This document shows, in pieces, positions 1 to 7,977 of a stretch of 64,000 nt of DNA. Location of the stretch: contig NZ_JAIWNB010000017.1 in NCBI RefSeq assembly GCF_020215705.1, positions 62,001-126,000 of the forward strand, written 5' to 3'. The notes under the pieces were generated by a model. That model ran no database searches. It was not told where the DNA came from and worked only from the letters and a program-made list of their open reading frames with translations. Every line of letters starts with the position of its first letter. Within the stretch, counting starts at the first letter, position 1. The position numbers were made by a program, and so were the translations under genes. Source of the DNA: Nonomuraea aurantiaca. GTDB lineage: Bacteria > Actinomycetota > Actinomycetes > Streptosporangiales > Streptosporangiaceae.

Positions 1-1
1 T

Positions 2-127
2 GAGACCCTGCGGCTGGCCCAGGACGGCGCCCGCTTCGTCGCCTGGGCCAACGTGGTGGCCAGCGTGGCCGGTGGCCTGGGCGCGGGCGTGTGCGGGTTC
101 GCGCTGGCCCACGCTGTGATGGGCTGA
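2..127 (+). CDS. crcB: Fluoride efflux channel CrcB/FluC, C-terminal fragment
   Basis: Only the last 41 codons and the TGA stop are in the window; the frame is open at the left edge. The tail contains ETLRLAQDG and NVVASVAGGLGAG, matching the last part of TM3 and TM4 of the CrcB/FluC family (typically STFS-ET-RL-EG followed by N-x-x-x-S-x-x-x-G). FluC proteins are small dual-topology membrane channels that expel fluoride. The next gene begins only a few bases after the stop, so the two are probably co-transcribed. The fragment is at the window edge, not a pseudogene as far as can be seen. Confidence 0.82.
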   Translation, partial: ETLRLAQDGARFVAWANVVASVAGGLGAGVCGFALAHAVMG

Positions 128-132
128 GCCCC

Positions 133-948
133 GTGGTGATCGATGCCGCGTTCGCGGCGACGCCGGCTGCCGCGTTCGCGTGGACATCGGATGTGGCGCT
201 CGCTCTGCCGTCGGTGATCGATGTCAGGTCCGCGCTGACGTTGGCGGCCTCGTGCGCGGCGGCGTTCGTGCTGGCGGTGGTCTCGGCGGTGGCCGGGTTC
301 GGTGGTGGGGTGCTGCTGCTGCCGGTCTTCACCGCGCTGTTCGGGTTACGCGTGGCGGTGCCGATGCTGACGCTGGCCCAACTGGCCAGCAACGGCTCCC
401 GCGTCGTGTTCAACCGGCGTGAGCTGCGCCGGCCGCTGGTGGGCTGGTTCGCCCTCGGCGCCGTCCCGCTGGCCGTGGCCGGCGGCCTGCTGCTGGCGCA
501 CGCTCCGCTGGGGCCGCTCAAGCGGCTGCTGGGCGCCTTCCTGCTGGTCGTGGTCGCCTGGCGGCGCCTGCGTCCCCATCCCCGCTCGCCGGCCGACCCG
601 GCTTTCGCGGTGGTCGGGGCGGCCTCCGGGCTCGGCTCGGCGCTGCTGGGCTCGGTCGGACCGCTCACCGCGCCGTTCTTCCTGGCGTACGGCCTGACCC
701 GGGCCGCCTACATCGGCACCGAAGCGGCCAGCGCCCTGGTCATGCACCTGGCCAAGATCGCCGCCTATGGCGCCGGGGACCTGCTCAGCTGGCGCGTCCT
801 GACCTACGGCGCGGCCTTGACCCCGGCGACGCTGGCCGGCGCCTGGCTGGGCAAGAAGATCGTCGCCCGGGTCAGCGACGGCGCGTTCGTCGTGGCGGTG
901 GAGGACGGGCTGGTGGTGGCCGGCGTGCTGTTGCTGATCGGCCTGTGA
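133..948 (+). CDS. TSUP (TauE/SafE) family membrane transporter
   Basis: A hydrophobic protein of about 270 residues with some eight predicted membrane segments. The first long helix ends in AVAGFGGGVLLLP, the glycine-rich signature of the sulfite exporter TauE/SafE (TSUP) family; a second glycine-rich half-repeat (VGAASGLGSALLGSVGPL) follows mid-protein, as expected for this internally duplicated fold. TSUP proteins move anions such as sulfite, sulfonates or thiosulfate, but the substrate cannot be read from sequence. The start is uncertain: the frame is open back to a GTG at 91 inside crcB, but GTG 133/136 just after the crcB stop, or GTG 214, are more plausible. It is probably co-transcribed with crcB. 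Confidence 0.8.
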   Translation: MVIDAAFAATPAAAFAWTSDVALALPSVIDVRSALTLAASCAAAFVLAVVSAVAGFGGGVLLLPVFTALFGLRVAVPMLTLAQLASNGSRVVFNRRELRRPLVGWFALGAVPLAVAGGLLLAHAPLGPLKRLLGAFLLVVVAWRRLRPHPRSPADPAFAVVGAASGLGSALLGSVGPLTAPFFLAYGLTRAAYIGTEAASALVMHLAKIAAYGAGDLLSWRVLTYGAALTPATLAGAWLGKKIVARVSDGAFVVAVEDGLVVAGVLLLIGL

Positions 949-1111
949 CCCGGCGCATCCCCATGGCGCGGCTTTCAGCGGCCTGTGCCGGACTGGTCGC
1001 GAACGGCGGCGGTGATCCGGATCGGCGGTAAGGGGGAGCGGCCGCGAGGTCGGCGCTCATCTCGTTGGAGCTATTCGTTGCTGCCAATTGTTACGGGTGT
1101 AACATGAGCGC

Positions 1112-1777
1112 GTGACGGAGAGCGCGGAAGAGCGGGGCTGGTTGTTGATCAGCGTGTCCACGGCGGGAGCCGCCTCGACGCTGCGGGTGCAGGTGTGGCG
1201 CAAGCTGCGCTCGCTGGGCGCGCTGTACCTGCAGCAGTCGGTGTGCCTGCTGCCCGACCGTGAGCAGCCCCTCCGGCAGGTGCGCCGCCTGCTCGACCGG
1301 GTGCGCCAGCAGGGCGGCACCGGCCGCCTCCTGCACGTGGCGCTGACCGATCAGGCCGAGGAGCGGCAGGTCGTCGGCGAGTTCAACGCCGCCCGAGACG
1401 CCGAGTACGCCGAAGTGGTGGAGCGCCTGCCCGCCCTCCGGCAGGAGCTGGCGCGTGAGCGGGAGCGCGGCAAGGCCACCTACGCCGAGGCCGAGGAGTC
1501 GGAAGCCGACCTGGAGCGCTTCCGCTCCTGGATGGCCAAGATCGCCGCCCGCGACTACTTCGCCGCCCCGGCGGGCGCGGCGGCGCGAGCCGCGGTCGAG
1601 GAGGCCGCGGCCGACCTGGCCGCCTTCGAGCAGGACGCCCTCGCGGCCGAGGCACCCGCCGGTCTCCCTGTGGCGGTGCTCGGAACGACGGCGCTCGGCG
1701 CGGGAGAGCTCGGAACGACGGCGTACGGAACGGGAGAGCCCGGGTCGGGAGAGCTCGGAACGGGGGAGCGGGCATGA
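1112..1777 (+). CDS. ChrB N-terminal-domain protein
   Basis: The first 90 residues resemble the ChrB N-terminal domain (WLLISVSTAGAASTLRVQVW, then LGALYLQQSVCLLP), found in chromate-resistance regulators and related to PaaX-type folds. The middle (residues about 85-140) is rich in E/A/R and probably a coiled coil. The last 35 residues are a low-complexity run built from LGTTA/LGTGE-like units, encoded by degenerate DNA repeats around 1675-1770. The ChrB C-terminal enzymatic domain is absent, so this is a short form. It starts at GTG 1112 and overlaps the DUF1232 gene by 4 nt (ATGA), so the two are translationally coupled. A role in metal/oxyanion stress is inference only. Confidence 0.75.
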   Translation: MTESAEERGWLLISVSTAGAASTLRVQVWRKLRSLGALYLQQSVCLLPDREQPLRQVRRLLDRVRQQGGTGRLLHVALTDQAEERQVVGEFNAARDAEYAEVVERLPALRQELARERERGKATYAEAEESEADLERFRSWMAKIAARDYFAAPAGAAARAAVEEAAADLAAFEQDALAAEAPAGLPVAVLGTTALGAGELGTTAYGTGEPGSGELGTGERA

Positions 1778-2202
1778 CCGGCTGGTGGGGATGGGATCTG
1801 CTGATCGGGGTCGCCGTCGCGCTGCTGGTCACCTGGTTGGCGCTGATCGCGGCGCTGGCGGTCTTCCGGCCGCGCGGCGGGCTGCTGCGCGAGGCGTTGC
1901 GGCTGTTGCCCGACGTGCTGCGGCTGGTGCGCCGCCTGGCCGCCGACCGCGAGCTGCCACGCGGGGTCCGGGTACGTCTGGGGCTGCTGCTGGCCTACCT
2001 GGCCATGCCCCTCGACCTCGTACCCGACTTCATCCCGGTCCTGGGTTACGCCGATGACGCGATCATCGTCACCGCGGTGCTGCGCTCGGTGGTCCGCCGC
2101 GCCGGGCTGGAGGCGGTGCGCCGTCACTGGCCCGGCACCGAGGACGGGTTCACCGTGCTGTGCCGGCTGACCGGCCTGGCCGAGCGCGACTCGGCGTCCT
2201 GA
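1774..2202 (+). CDS. DUF1232 (YkvA-type) membrane protein
   Basis: A protein of 142 residues with an N-terminal membrane helix (residues about 7-30) and the DUF1232 core AYLAMPLDLVPDFIPVLGYA (residues about 72-91) followed by DDAIIVTAVL. The DLxPDFIPxxGxxDD motif defines the family. The function of DUF1232 proteins is not established. It overlaps the ChrB-N gene by four bases, so both are likely made from one mRNA. The gene ends 13 nt before an ABC-ATPase remnant on the other strand. Confidence 0.85.
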   Translation: MTGWWGWDLLIGVAVALLVTWLALIAALAVFRPRGGLLREALRLLPDVLRLVRRLAADRELPRGVRVRLGLLLAYLAMPLDLVPDFIPVLGYADDAIIVTAVLRSVVRRAGLEAVRRHWPGTEDGFTVLCRLTGLAERDSAS

Positions 2203-2385
2203 GCCTCGCCGAGGGTCTGGGACATCCGGGTACGGTCGGTGAGCAGGTTGCGGATCTCGGCGACGCCGGCGGGGTCCAGGCCGTTGACGGGCTCGTCGAG
2301 GATGAGCAGGCCGGGGGCGTGCAGCAGGGCCTTGGCCAGGGCCAGGCGCTGCAGGTTGCCGAGCGGCTTGCGGACCTGGCCCCGG
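2203..2385 (-). pseudogene. ABC transporter ATP-binding protein remnant (about 60 codons)
   Basis: Read on the minus strand, about 55 codons encode a typical ABC ATPase piece: LGNLQRLALAKALL (end of the signature helix) and LLILDEPVNGLDPAGVAEI (Walker B, D-loop), followed by IRNLLT. There is no start codon, no Walker A and no H-loop. The left side runs into the DUF1232 gene end, and the right side ends at the stop codon of the ArsB-like permease. DEPVNGLDP is typical of multidrug/bacitracin-type ABC ATPases. This is the stump of a gene deleted on both sides. Confidence 0.7.
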
Positions 2386-3678
2386 TCACATGAGGTAGCG
2401 CAGCCACAGATAGGGCGCGACCAGCGTGACGGTGACCGCGGTGACGATCAGGCCGTACTTGGTGAACTGCCAGAAGCTGATGGGAGTGCCGTTACGGGCG
2501 GCGATGCCGAGCACGACCACGTTGGCGGCGGCGCCGACGGCGGTGGCGTTGCCTCCCAGGTCGGCGCCGAAGGCCAGCGCCCACCACAGCACCTGTCCGG
2601 GCCCGTTGCCGCCGCCCGCCTGCACGAGGTCGGACACGATCGGGCTCATCGTCGCCACGTAGGGGATGTTGTCCACGATGGCCGACAGCACGGCCGAGGC
2701 GCCCAGGATGCCCATGGTGGCCACTTCCAGCTGTCCGCCGGTCGCCGCGGCGGCGGCCTGGGACAGGCGGCCGATGACGCCGGTCTCGACCAGTGCGCCG
2801 ACCATGACGAACAGCCCCGCGAAGAACACCAGCGTGGGCCACTCCACCTCGGAGATGGCCTGCTCGGTGGTCACCTTGGTCGCCGCCACCAGCACGCCCG
2901 CGCCGAGCAGCGCGACCACCGACGGTTCGTAGTGCAGCACCGGGTGCAGCACGAACGCCGCCATCACCAGCGCCAGCACGGCCAGCGACTGCCACAGCAA
3001 CCTGCGGTCGGCGATCGCCTCCCGCTCGTCCAGCGCCATGATCTCACTGGCGCGTTCGGGGTCGTAGCGGAACGAGCGGCCGAACATCAGCCAGCACAGC
3101 CCGACGAACACCGCCATCAGCACCACGACCATCGGCGCCATGTGGAGGAGGAAGTCGTTGAAGCTCAGGCCTCCGCGGCTGGCGATGATGATGTTCGGCG
3201 GGTCGCCGACCAGGGTGGCCGTACCGCCGATGTTGGAGGCCATCGCCTCGGCGATCAGGAACGGCGCCGGATTGACGGCGAGCCGCTCGCACACCAGGAA
3301 GGTCACCGGCGCGATCAGCAGCACCGTCGTCACGTTGTCGAGCAGCGCCGAGACGCCGGCGGTGATCAGTACCAGCTGCACCATCAGCCGGAACGGCCGC
3401 CCGCGAGCGCGCTTGGCGGCCCAGATCGCCAGGTACTCGAAGACGCCCGTCTCCTTCAGCACGCCGACGATGACCATCATGCCGAGCAGCAGGAAGATGA
3501 CGTTCCAGTCGATCCCGGTGTGCTCGGAGAAGAACGCCGCCCGCGCACCGGTGGCGTGGACGGCCAGCATGATCCCGGCACCGCCGAGCGCGGCCGCGAC
3601 CCGGTGCACCTTCTCGGTGGCGATCAACGTGTACGCCGCCAGGAACACCGCCACGCTCACCCAGGCCGGCACGTTCAC
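2386..3678 (-). CDS. ArsB/NhaD/CitM superfamily ion permease
   Basis: 430 residues, largely hydrophobic, with about 11-12 membrane spans. Family marks are the paired hairpin sequences SALLDNVTTVLLIAPV (first half) and SAIVDNIPYVATMSPI (second half), and NIGGTATLVGDPPNIIIAS followed in the second half by GADLGGNATAVGAAANVVVLG. These belong to the ion transporter (IT) superfamily that includes ArsB, NhaD and the P-protein. The substrate (Na+/H+, arsenite or a carboxylate) cannot be told; no arsR or arsC is nearby. It overlaps the upstream CBS protein gene by 4 nt, suggesting that the CBS protein gates or regulates it. Confidence 0.9.
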   Translation of the reverse strand: MNVPAWVSVAVFLAAYTLIATEKVHRVAAALGGAGIMLAVHATGARAAFFSEHTGIDWNVIFLLLGMMVIVGVLKETGVFEYLAIWAAKRARGRPFRLMVQLVLITAGVSALLDNVTTVLLIAPVTFLVCERLAVNPAPFLIAEAMASNIGGTATLVGDPPNIIIASRGGLSFNDFLLHMAPMVVVLMAVFVGLCWLMFGRSFRYDPERASEIMALDEREAIADRRLLWQSLAVLALVMAAFVLHPVLHYEPSVVALLGAGVLVAATKVTTEQAISEVEWPTLVFFAGLFVMVGALVETGVIGRLSQAAAAATGGQLEVATMGILGASAVLSAIVDNIPYVATMSPIVSDLVQAGGGNGPGQVLWWALAFGADLGGNATAVGAAANVVVLGIAARNGTPISFWQFTKYGLIVTAVTVTLVAPYLWLRYLM

Positions 3679-4127
3679 GCCGCGAGCACCCGGTCCAGCA
3701 GCGCCTGCAGCGTCACCGCGCCCAGCAGGCGCCCATCGGCGACGATCGCGACCAGCGGGCTGTGAGTGCGGGCCATCAACGCGGCCAGCTCCAGGACGGT
3801 GGCATCGGGGTCGGTGACCGGCAACTCGCGCCGGTCCCGTGGCAGGACCCCGCGTATGGTGCGGCCCTCCAGCGCGTTCAGGAAGGCATCGGCGTGCGCC
3901 TCATCCACTACCCGGGCCAGCGCCGGATCGTCCTGGCAGTAGCCGGGCACGGCCAGCCGCAGCACTTCGGTGCCGGGCAGGATCGTGAACGGCGCGCCGT
4001 CGTCATCCACCACGATGATGCCGGGCAGATCCTGCTCGGCGAGCATCCTGGCCGCGTCGACCACCGGAGAGTCGAGACCGACGACGGGAAAGGCGGCGAG
4101 CAGGTCGTGGGCGCGCACTGGGCACAT
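3675..4127 (-). CDS. CBS-domain pair protein
   Basis: About 150 residues forming two CBS repeats: the first has ARMLAEQDLPGIIVVDDDG, the second ATVLELAALMARTHSPLVAI ending VTLQALLDRVL. CBS pairs bind adenine nucleotides and gate channels or enzymes. An upstream in-frame ATG could extend the protein by 26 residues, but the homologous part begins at ATG 4127 or GTG 4118. The sequence GAAGG lies 9 nt before GTG 4118 and directly abuts ATG 4127, so GTG 4118 may be the true start. The 4-nt overlap with the downstream permease gene argues for a two-gene unit. Confidence 0.82.
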   Translation of the reverse strand: MCPVRAHDLLAAFPVVGLDSPVVDAARMLAEQDLPGIIVVDDDGAPFTILPGTEVLRLAVPGYCQDDPALARVVDEAHADAFLNALEGRTIRGVLPRDRRELPVTDPDATVLELAALMARTHSPLVAIVADGRLLGAVTLQALLDRVLAA

Positions 4128-4246
4128 CCTTCGGGAATGACGGGATAAGGACCTGCCGACCAGACTTCCCGGCGCACCTGTAGGGAACGTATCAAGAGCC
4201 GCCAAGGTCGTACACGCCGGGGCAGGAGGCGCCTACGCTAGGGGGT

Positions 4247-4675
4247 GTGTCCGACGATGAGGGAAGCCGGCCCGCCCGCATCGAGGATGTGCATGAACTG
4301 GCTCTGGCCATGCCGCACGTCACCGTCGAATACGGGACCGGCGGCAATCCGGTCTACCAAGTGGGCGGGAAGTCGTTCATCTTCTTCCGCAACCCACGGC
4401 CGGACGCGGTCGACCCCGAGACCGGGGAGCGCTATGCGGATGTGATCGTCTTCTGGGTCGAGTCCGAGGCGGACAAGCAGGCGCTGGTTCAGGACGAGGC
4501 GTCGCTGTTCTTCACCACCGCGCACTTCGACGGTCACCGGTCGGTGCTGCTGCGGGCCGGCCGGATCGGTGAGCTCACTCGGAACGAGCTGGCCGAGGTG
4601 GTGCAGGACGCATGGTTGTCCCGCGCGTCAGCGCGCAGAGCGGCGGACTGGCTCCGTGCACATCCCCCGGCATGA
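4247..4675 (+). CDS. MmcQ/YjbR family protein
   Basis: 142 residues starting at GTG 4247. The pattern VHELALAMPHVTVEYGTGGNPVY (early), SFIFFRNPR, then DEASLFFTTAHFDGHRSVLL and a C-terminal ELAEVVQDAWLSRASARRA matches the MmcQ/YjbR family, a small alpha/beta double-wing DNA-binding-like fold of unknown function. It stands alone between two minus-strand genes. Length is typical for the family (about 115-145 residues). Confidence 0.85.
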   Translation: MSDDEGSRPARIEDVHELALAMPHVTVEYGTGGNPVYQVGGKSFIFFRNPRPDAVDPETGERYADVIVFWVESEADKQALVQDEASLFFTTAHFDGHRSVLLRAGRIGELTRNELAEVVQDAWLSRASARRAADWLRAHPPA

Positions 4676-4702
4676 TCACGCTTCGCCTTCGGACGCGGAC
4701 CG

Positions 4703-5272
4703 TCAGTCCTTGCCGCGGCCGCTGATGGCGTCGCGGATGCGGTCGACCAGTCCGGCGCCCGGGGCCAGCAGCTTGTTGGCGGGCGGTGTGTCGGGCGCCG
4801 AAGGGTGCGGCCTGGTCGGGGCGACCTTCTTGATCGCGTTGATCCGCGAGCCCAGGTGGCGGAGCTCGTCGGCGTCGGCGTGCTTGGCCAGCTGCGGGAA
4901 CAGCTCGGACTCCTCCTCGAGGACATGCTGGCGGATGGCCGCCATGAACGTGGTCAGCAGGCCATCGAACGCCGGGTCCTGGGTGTCGGTGCCTTCCAGG
5001 TCCTTCATGAGCTGCTCGGCCTCGGCGTGCTCGGCGATCTCGCGGTCGGCGAGGGCGTCGCCGCCGGGGAGATACTTGCGGGTGGCCGGATACAGGTAGG
5101 CCTCCTCCGCCACCGAGTGCTTGACCAGCTCGATGATCACCTTCTCGGTGACGTCGCGGATCTGCTCGTGCTCACCGGTGCCGCGCAAGGTCTCCAGCTC
5201 GGCGAACATCTGCTCGACCTCGCGGTGATCGGTAGTCAGGATTGTGATGATGTCATCACCATGATCGACCAT
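4703..5272 (-). CDS. Hemerythrin-like (HHE domain) protein
   Basis: 189 residues. Two HHE-type repeats are seen: HREVEQMFAELE with HSVAEEAYLYPA, then HAEAEQLMKDLE with RQHVLEEESELFPQL. The His and Glu residues correspond to the di-iron ligands of hemerythrin domains, which bind O2 or sense redox/NO. The C-terminal 45 residues are a proline-rich linker ending in DRIRDAISGRGKD. The start at 5272 is decided by a strong ribosome binding site, GAAGGAGG, eight bases upstream; the open frame extends further but has no such site. Confidence 0.9.
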   Translation of the reverse strand: MVDHGDDIITILTTDHREVEQMFAELETLRGTGEHEQIRDVTEKVIIELVKHSVAEEAYLYPATRKYLPGGDALADREIAEHAEAEQLMKDLEGTDTQDPAFDGLLTTFMAAIRQHVLEEESELFPQLAKHADADELRHLGSRINAIKKVAPTRPHPSAPDTPPANKLLAPGAGLVDRIRDAISGRGKD

Positions 5273-5376
5273 GTCAGGCGCCTCCTTCACTGATGAGCTG
5301 CCCCTACCCGGCCGCCGTCGGGCAAACGTCCATCGCGGAGTGCATGATCGTTGGGCGGCTGGGCAGATGCGCGCTC

Positions 5377-5472
5377 GTGCAAGATGAGGGGTTGGTGTTA
5401 CTCGCGTCCTGGGGGCAGTTCCTGGGGCTGCTGGTGCTGCTGGGCTATTTCCTGCTGCGGCGCCACACATGA
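5377..5472 (+). CDS. Possible small membrane peptide upstream of the lipoprotein gene
   Basis: A 31-codon frame (GTG 5377, or GTG 5395 for a 25-residue form) encodes a single hydrophobic stretch, WGQFLGLLVLLGYFLL, followed by RRHT and stop, i.e. one membrane helix with a positive end. Its TGA overlaps the ATG of the next gene (ATGA at 5469-5472), the coupling arrangement also used by every following gene of this operon. It is too short to be called with certainty; the overlap and the clean helix are the only support. Confidence 0.42.
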   Translation: MQDEGLVLLASWGQFLGLLVLLGYFLLRRHT

Positions 5473-5906
5473 GGGTCTCGTCGTGCGTCGCACCGATCCT
5501 GGCTGTGCTGCTGCTGAGCGGCTGTACGAGTCCCGCCTGGGATGACCACGACTACGGGCTGAAGGCCGCCCAGTCGGCGGAGTCGGCCGCGTCAAGCCTG
5601 GAGATCGTCCGGCTGGCCGTACGCCACGAGGACCGCCTGACCACGTCGTACCTCAAGACGCTGTTCACCGAGGCGGTCAAGGATCTGGGCGGCGTGAACA
5701 GTCAGTTCGGCGGGGTGCAGCCGCCGTCCCCCTCCGCCGACGAGGTACGCGGGCGACTGCTCGACCTCACCGGCGAGGCCGAGGACCAGGTGACGTCACT
5801 GCTCATCCAGGTCAGGCGGGACGGGATCGAGGATCCGGAGGCAGCCGTAAAAGATCTCGAAGGGGTCGCCGCGAAGCTGAGGGCCTTCGAGGAGGCGCAT
5901 CAGTGA
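5469..5906 (+). CDS. Small secreted lipoprotein
   Basis: 145 residues with a lipoprotein signal peptide: MRVSSC, hydrophobic VAPILAVLLL, then the lipobox LSGC (residues 16-19). The mature part is mostly helical, with many A/E/K/D residues and a Q/P-rich loop near residues 80-90. I do not recognise the family. It overlaps the preceding small frame and the following Nramp-like gene by 4 nt each. An extracytoplasmic helper of the transporter is a reasonable inference but is not shown by any motif. Confidence 0.72.
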   Translation: MRVSSCVAPILAVLLLSGCTSPAWDDHDYGLKAAQSAESAASSLEIVRLAVRHEDRLTTSYLKTLFTEAVKDLGGVNSQFGGVQPPSPSADEVRGRLLDLTGEAEDQVTSLLIQVRRDGIEDPEAAVKDLEGVAAKLRAFEEAHQ

Positions 5907-7126
5907 AGAAGCTCTTCGCGGTGACACTGGGCATCCTCACCGCCTTCGGCGGGTTCGTCGACATCGGCGACCTGGTCGCGAACTCACTGGTCGGCGCCAG
6001 GTTCGGGATGTCGCTCGCCTGGGTGGTCGTGGTCGGCGTCATCGGGATCTGCCTGTTCGCCGAGATGTCCGGCCGGATCGCGGCCGTCTCGGGGCGGCCG
6101 GTGTTCGACCTGGTCAGGGAGCGGATGGGGCCACGGGCCGGCCTGGTCAATCTGGGGGCGTCGTTCTTCATCAACGTCCTCACCCTGGCCGCCGAGATCG
6201 GCGGCGCGTCGCTCGCGCTGGAGCTGGCCACCGGGATCAACTACCTGCTGTGGGTGCCGGGGGTCGCGCTGGTGGCGTGGCTGGTGATGTGGCGGGTCAA
6301 GTTCGAGACGATGGAGCGGGTCTTCGGGCTGGCCGGGCTGGCGCTGGTGGCGTTCGCGGTGGCGCTGTGGCAACTCGGGCCCGACTGGCACGAGCTGGGC
6401 CGCCAGCTCACCCAGCCGCCGGCCGACGAGGGCGCGCCGACGTACTGGTACTACGCGATCGCGCTGCTCGGCGGCGCGATGACGCCGTATGAGGTGTTCT
6501 TCTTCTCCTCCGGCGGGGTCGAGGAGAAGTGGACCCGCAAGGACCTGGTCACCTCGCGGGCCAACGTGTTCATCGGCTTCCCGCTGGGCGGGTTCCTGTC
6601 GCTGGCCATCGCGGGCTGCGCGGCGGTGGTGTTCTTCCCGGTGAAGGCGGAGGTCGACACGCTCGGCCAGATGCTGCTGCCCGCCGGGATCGGGCTGGGC
6701 CAGCTCGGCCTGGCGGCGGTGATCTTCGGGGTGTTCGCGGCGACGTTCGGCGCGACTCTGGAGACCGCGCTGTCGTCGGGCTACACCATCAGCCAGTACT
6801 TCGGCTGGCAGTGGGGCAAGCTGGTCCGCCCCCGCGACGCCGCGCGCTTCCACGCTGTGGTGCTGGCGGGCGTCATCGTCGCGACCGCGCTGATCCTGAC
6901 GACCATCGATCCGATCATGGTCACCGAGTACTCGCTGATCTTCTCGGCGGCGGCCCTTCCCCTCACGTACCTCCCGGTGCTCATGATCGCCAACGATCCC
7001 GACTACATGGGCGACCAGGTCAACGGCCGGTTCAGCAACACCCTCGGGACGACGTACATGATCCTTCTGCTCGTGGTCGCCGCGGCGGCCGTCCCGCTGA
7101 TGATCGCGACGAAGGCGGGACAATGA
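5903..7126 (+). CDS. Nramp-related transporter with altered metal-site motifs
   Basis: 407 residues with about 11 membrane helices and the Nramp layout: a first helix GGFVDIGDLVANS and a sixth helix LLGGAMTPYEVFFFSSG. In Mn2+/Fe2+ Nramps these motifs are DPGN and (A)MPH. Here they are D20-I21-G22-D23 and M193-T194-P195-Y196. The proline and asparagine of TM1 and the histidine after TM6 Pro are therefore missing, while the Asp and Met are kept. This puts it in a divergent Nramp-like branch; Mg2+, Al3+ or a non-metal substrate are possible. Start is GTG 5903, overlapping the lipoprotein gene. The end overlaps the PRC-barrel gene by 4 nt. Confidence 0.85.
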   Translation: MKKLFAVTLGILTAFGGFVDIGDLVANSLVGARFGMSLAWVVVVGVIGICLFAEMSGRIAAVSGRPVFDLVRERMGPRAGLVNLGASFFINVLTLAAEIGGASLALELATGINYLLWVPGVALVAWLVMWRVKFETMERVFGLAGLALVAFAVALWQLGPDWHELGRQLTQPPADEGAPTYWYYAIALLGGAMTPYEVFFFSSGGVEEKWTRKDLVTSRANVFIGFPLGGFLSLAIAGCAAVVFFPVKAEVDTLGQMLLPAGIGLGQLGLAAVIFGVFAATFGATLETALSSGYTISQYFGWQWGKLVRPRDAARFHAVVLAGVIVATALILTTIDPIMVTEYSLIFSAAALPLTYLPVLMIANDPDYMGDQVNGRFSNTLGTTYMILLLVVAAAAVPLMIATKAGQ

Positions 7127-7938
7127 AGGCCAGGGAACTGCACGCGAACCTGCACCTGCTCGACCGGCAGGTGATCAGCGCCGACGACGGGCACCCGGTG
7201 TGCAAGATCGACGACCTGGAGCTGACCTTCGACGAGAAGGGGTGCCCCTACATCGTGTCGATCCTGACCGGCCCGCTCGCGCTGGGCCCGCGCCTCGGCG
7301 GCCTCGCCGGCCGCCTGATGGTGGCGGTCACCGAGCTGTTCCGCCCCGAGGAGGATCCGGGCCCTCAGCGACTCCCCATGCGCCTGGTGTCCGACATCAA
7401 CAGCGCTGTCGCGGTGGGCGGCACCCCTCAGGAGGCGGCTCTCGAACACTGGGCGCGGGTCAACCTCATCGCCCCGCTGCCGGGCAGCGGCGCCGCGCCG
7501 GTCGCACACGACCGGCGCCCGGCCAGGATCGGCGAGGTCACGGGCGAGCTGCGGATGAGCACCCTGCTCGGCCGCCGCGTCCTCGACGCCGGCGGCAGGG
7601 CGGTCGGGCAGGTGGCCGATGTACGGCTCCGCCAGGACGGGCCGATGCTCGGCGACGTACAGCACGCCTTCCGTGTCGACGGCCTCATCGTGGTCCCTCG
7701 TCACACCGGCCGATTGTTCGGCTACGAACGTGGCCCGCACGGACCCGGGCCGGCACTGGTCCGGGCCCTCATCAGAGGCCTGCACCGCGACAGCCGCTAC
7801 GTCACCTGGGAGCAGGTGGACACCCTCGGCGAGGACGTGCGGCTCAGCGCCGACATGGACGCGCTCTTGCCGCTCTCCGACCTCTACCGGCCGGTCTCGG
7901 CAGATCAGGGGCACGAGAACGGTCCGACGCCGGCCTAG
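7123..7938 (+). CDS. PRC-barrel domain protein
   Basis: 271 residues. Two regions look like PRC-barrel beta folds: LLDRQVISADDGHPVCKIDDLEL (residues about 14-36) and STLLGRRVLDAGGRAVGQVADVRL (about 145-168), each starting with the strand 'G..V.d..G..vG.v.D..l' typical of the family. The C-terminal part carries a TWEQVD segment common in such proteins. PRC barrels are small beta domains often found in RNA-processing or membrane-associated regulatory proteins. The gene is fourth in the overlapping operon 5377-7938, so it probably assists or regulates the Nramp-like transporter. Confidence 0.75.
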   Translation: MKARELHANLHLLDRQVISADDGHPVCKIDDLELTFDEKGCPYIVSILTGPLALGPRLGGLAGRLMVAVTELFRPEEDPGPQRLPMRLVSDINSAVAVGGTPQEAALEHWARVNLIAPLPGSGAAPVAHDRRPARIGEVTGELRMSTLLGRRVLDAGGRAVGQVADVRLRQDGPMLGDVQHAFRVDGLIVVPRHTGRLFGYERGPHGPGPALVRALIRGLHRDSRYVTWEQVDTLGEDVRLSADMDALLPLSDLYRPVSADQGHENGPTPA

Positions 7939-7977
7939 CCGTACGTTCAGGAGCGGGCGACCTTCGAGCGAGCGCCG

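Noticed and set aside
2239..3765. 508-codon plus-strand frame opposite the ArsB-like permease
   Set aside because: His/Arg/Gln-rich antisense translation; the permease on the other strand has conserved membrane motifs.
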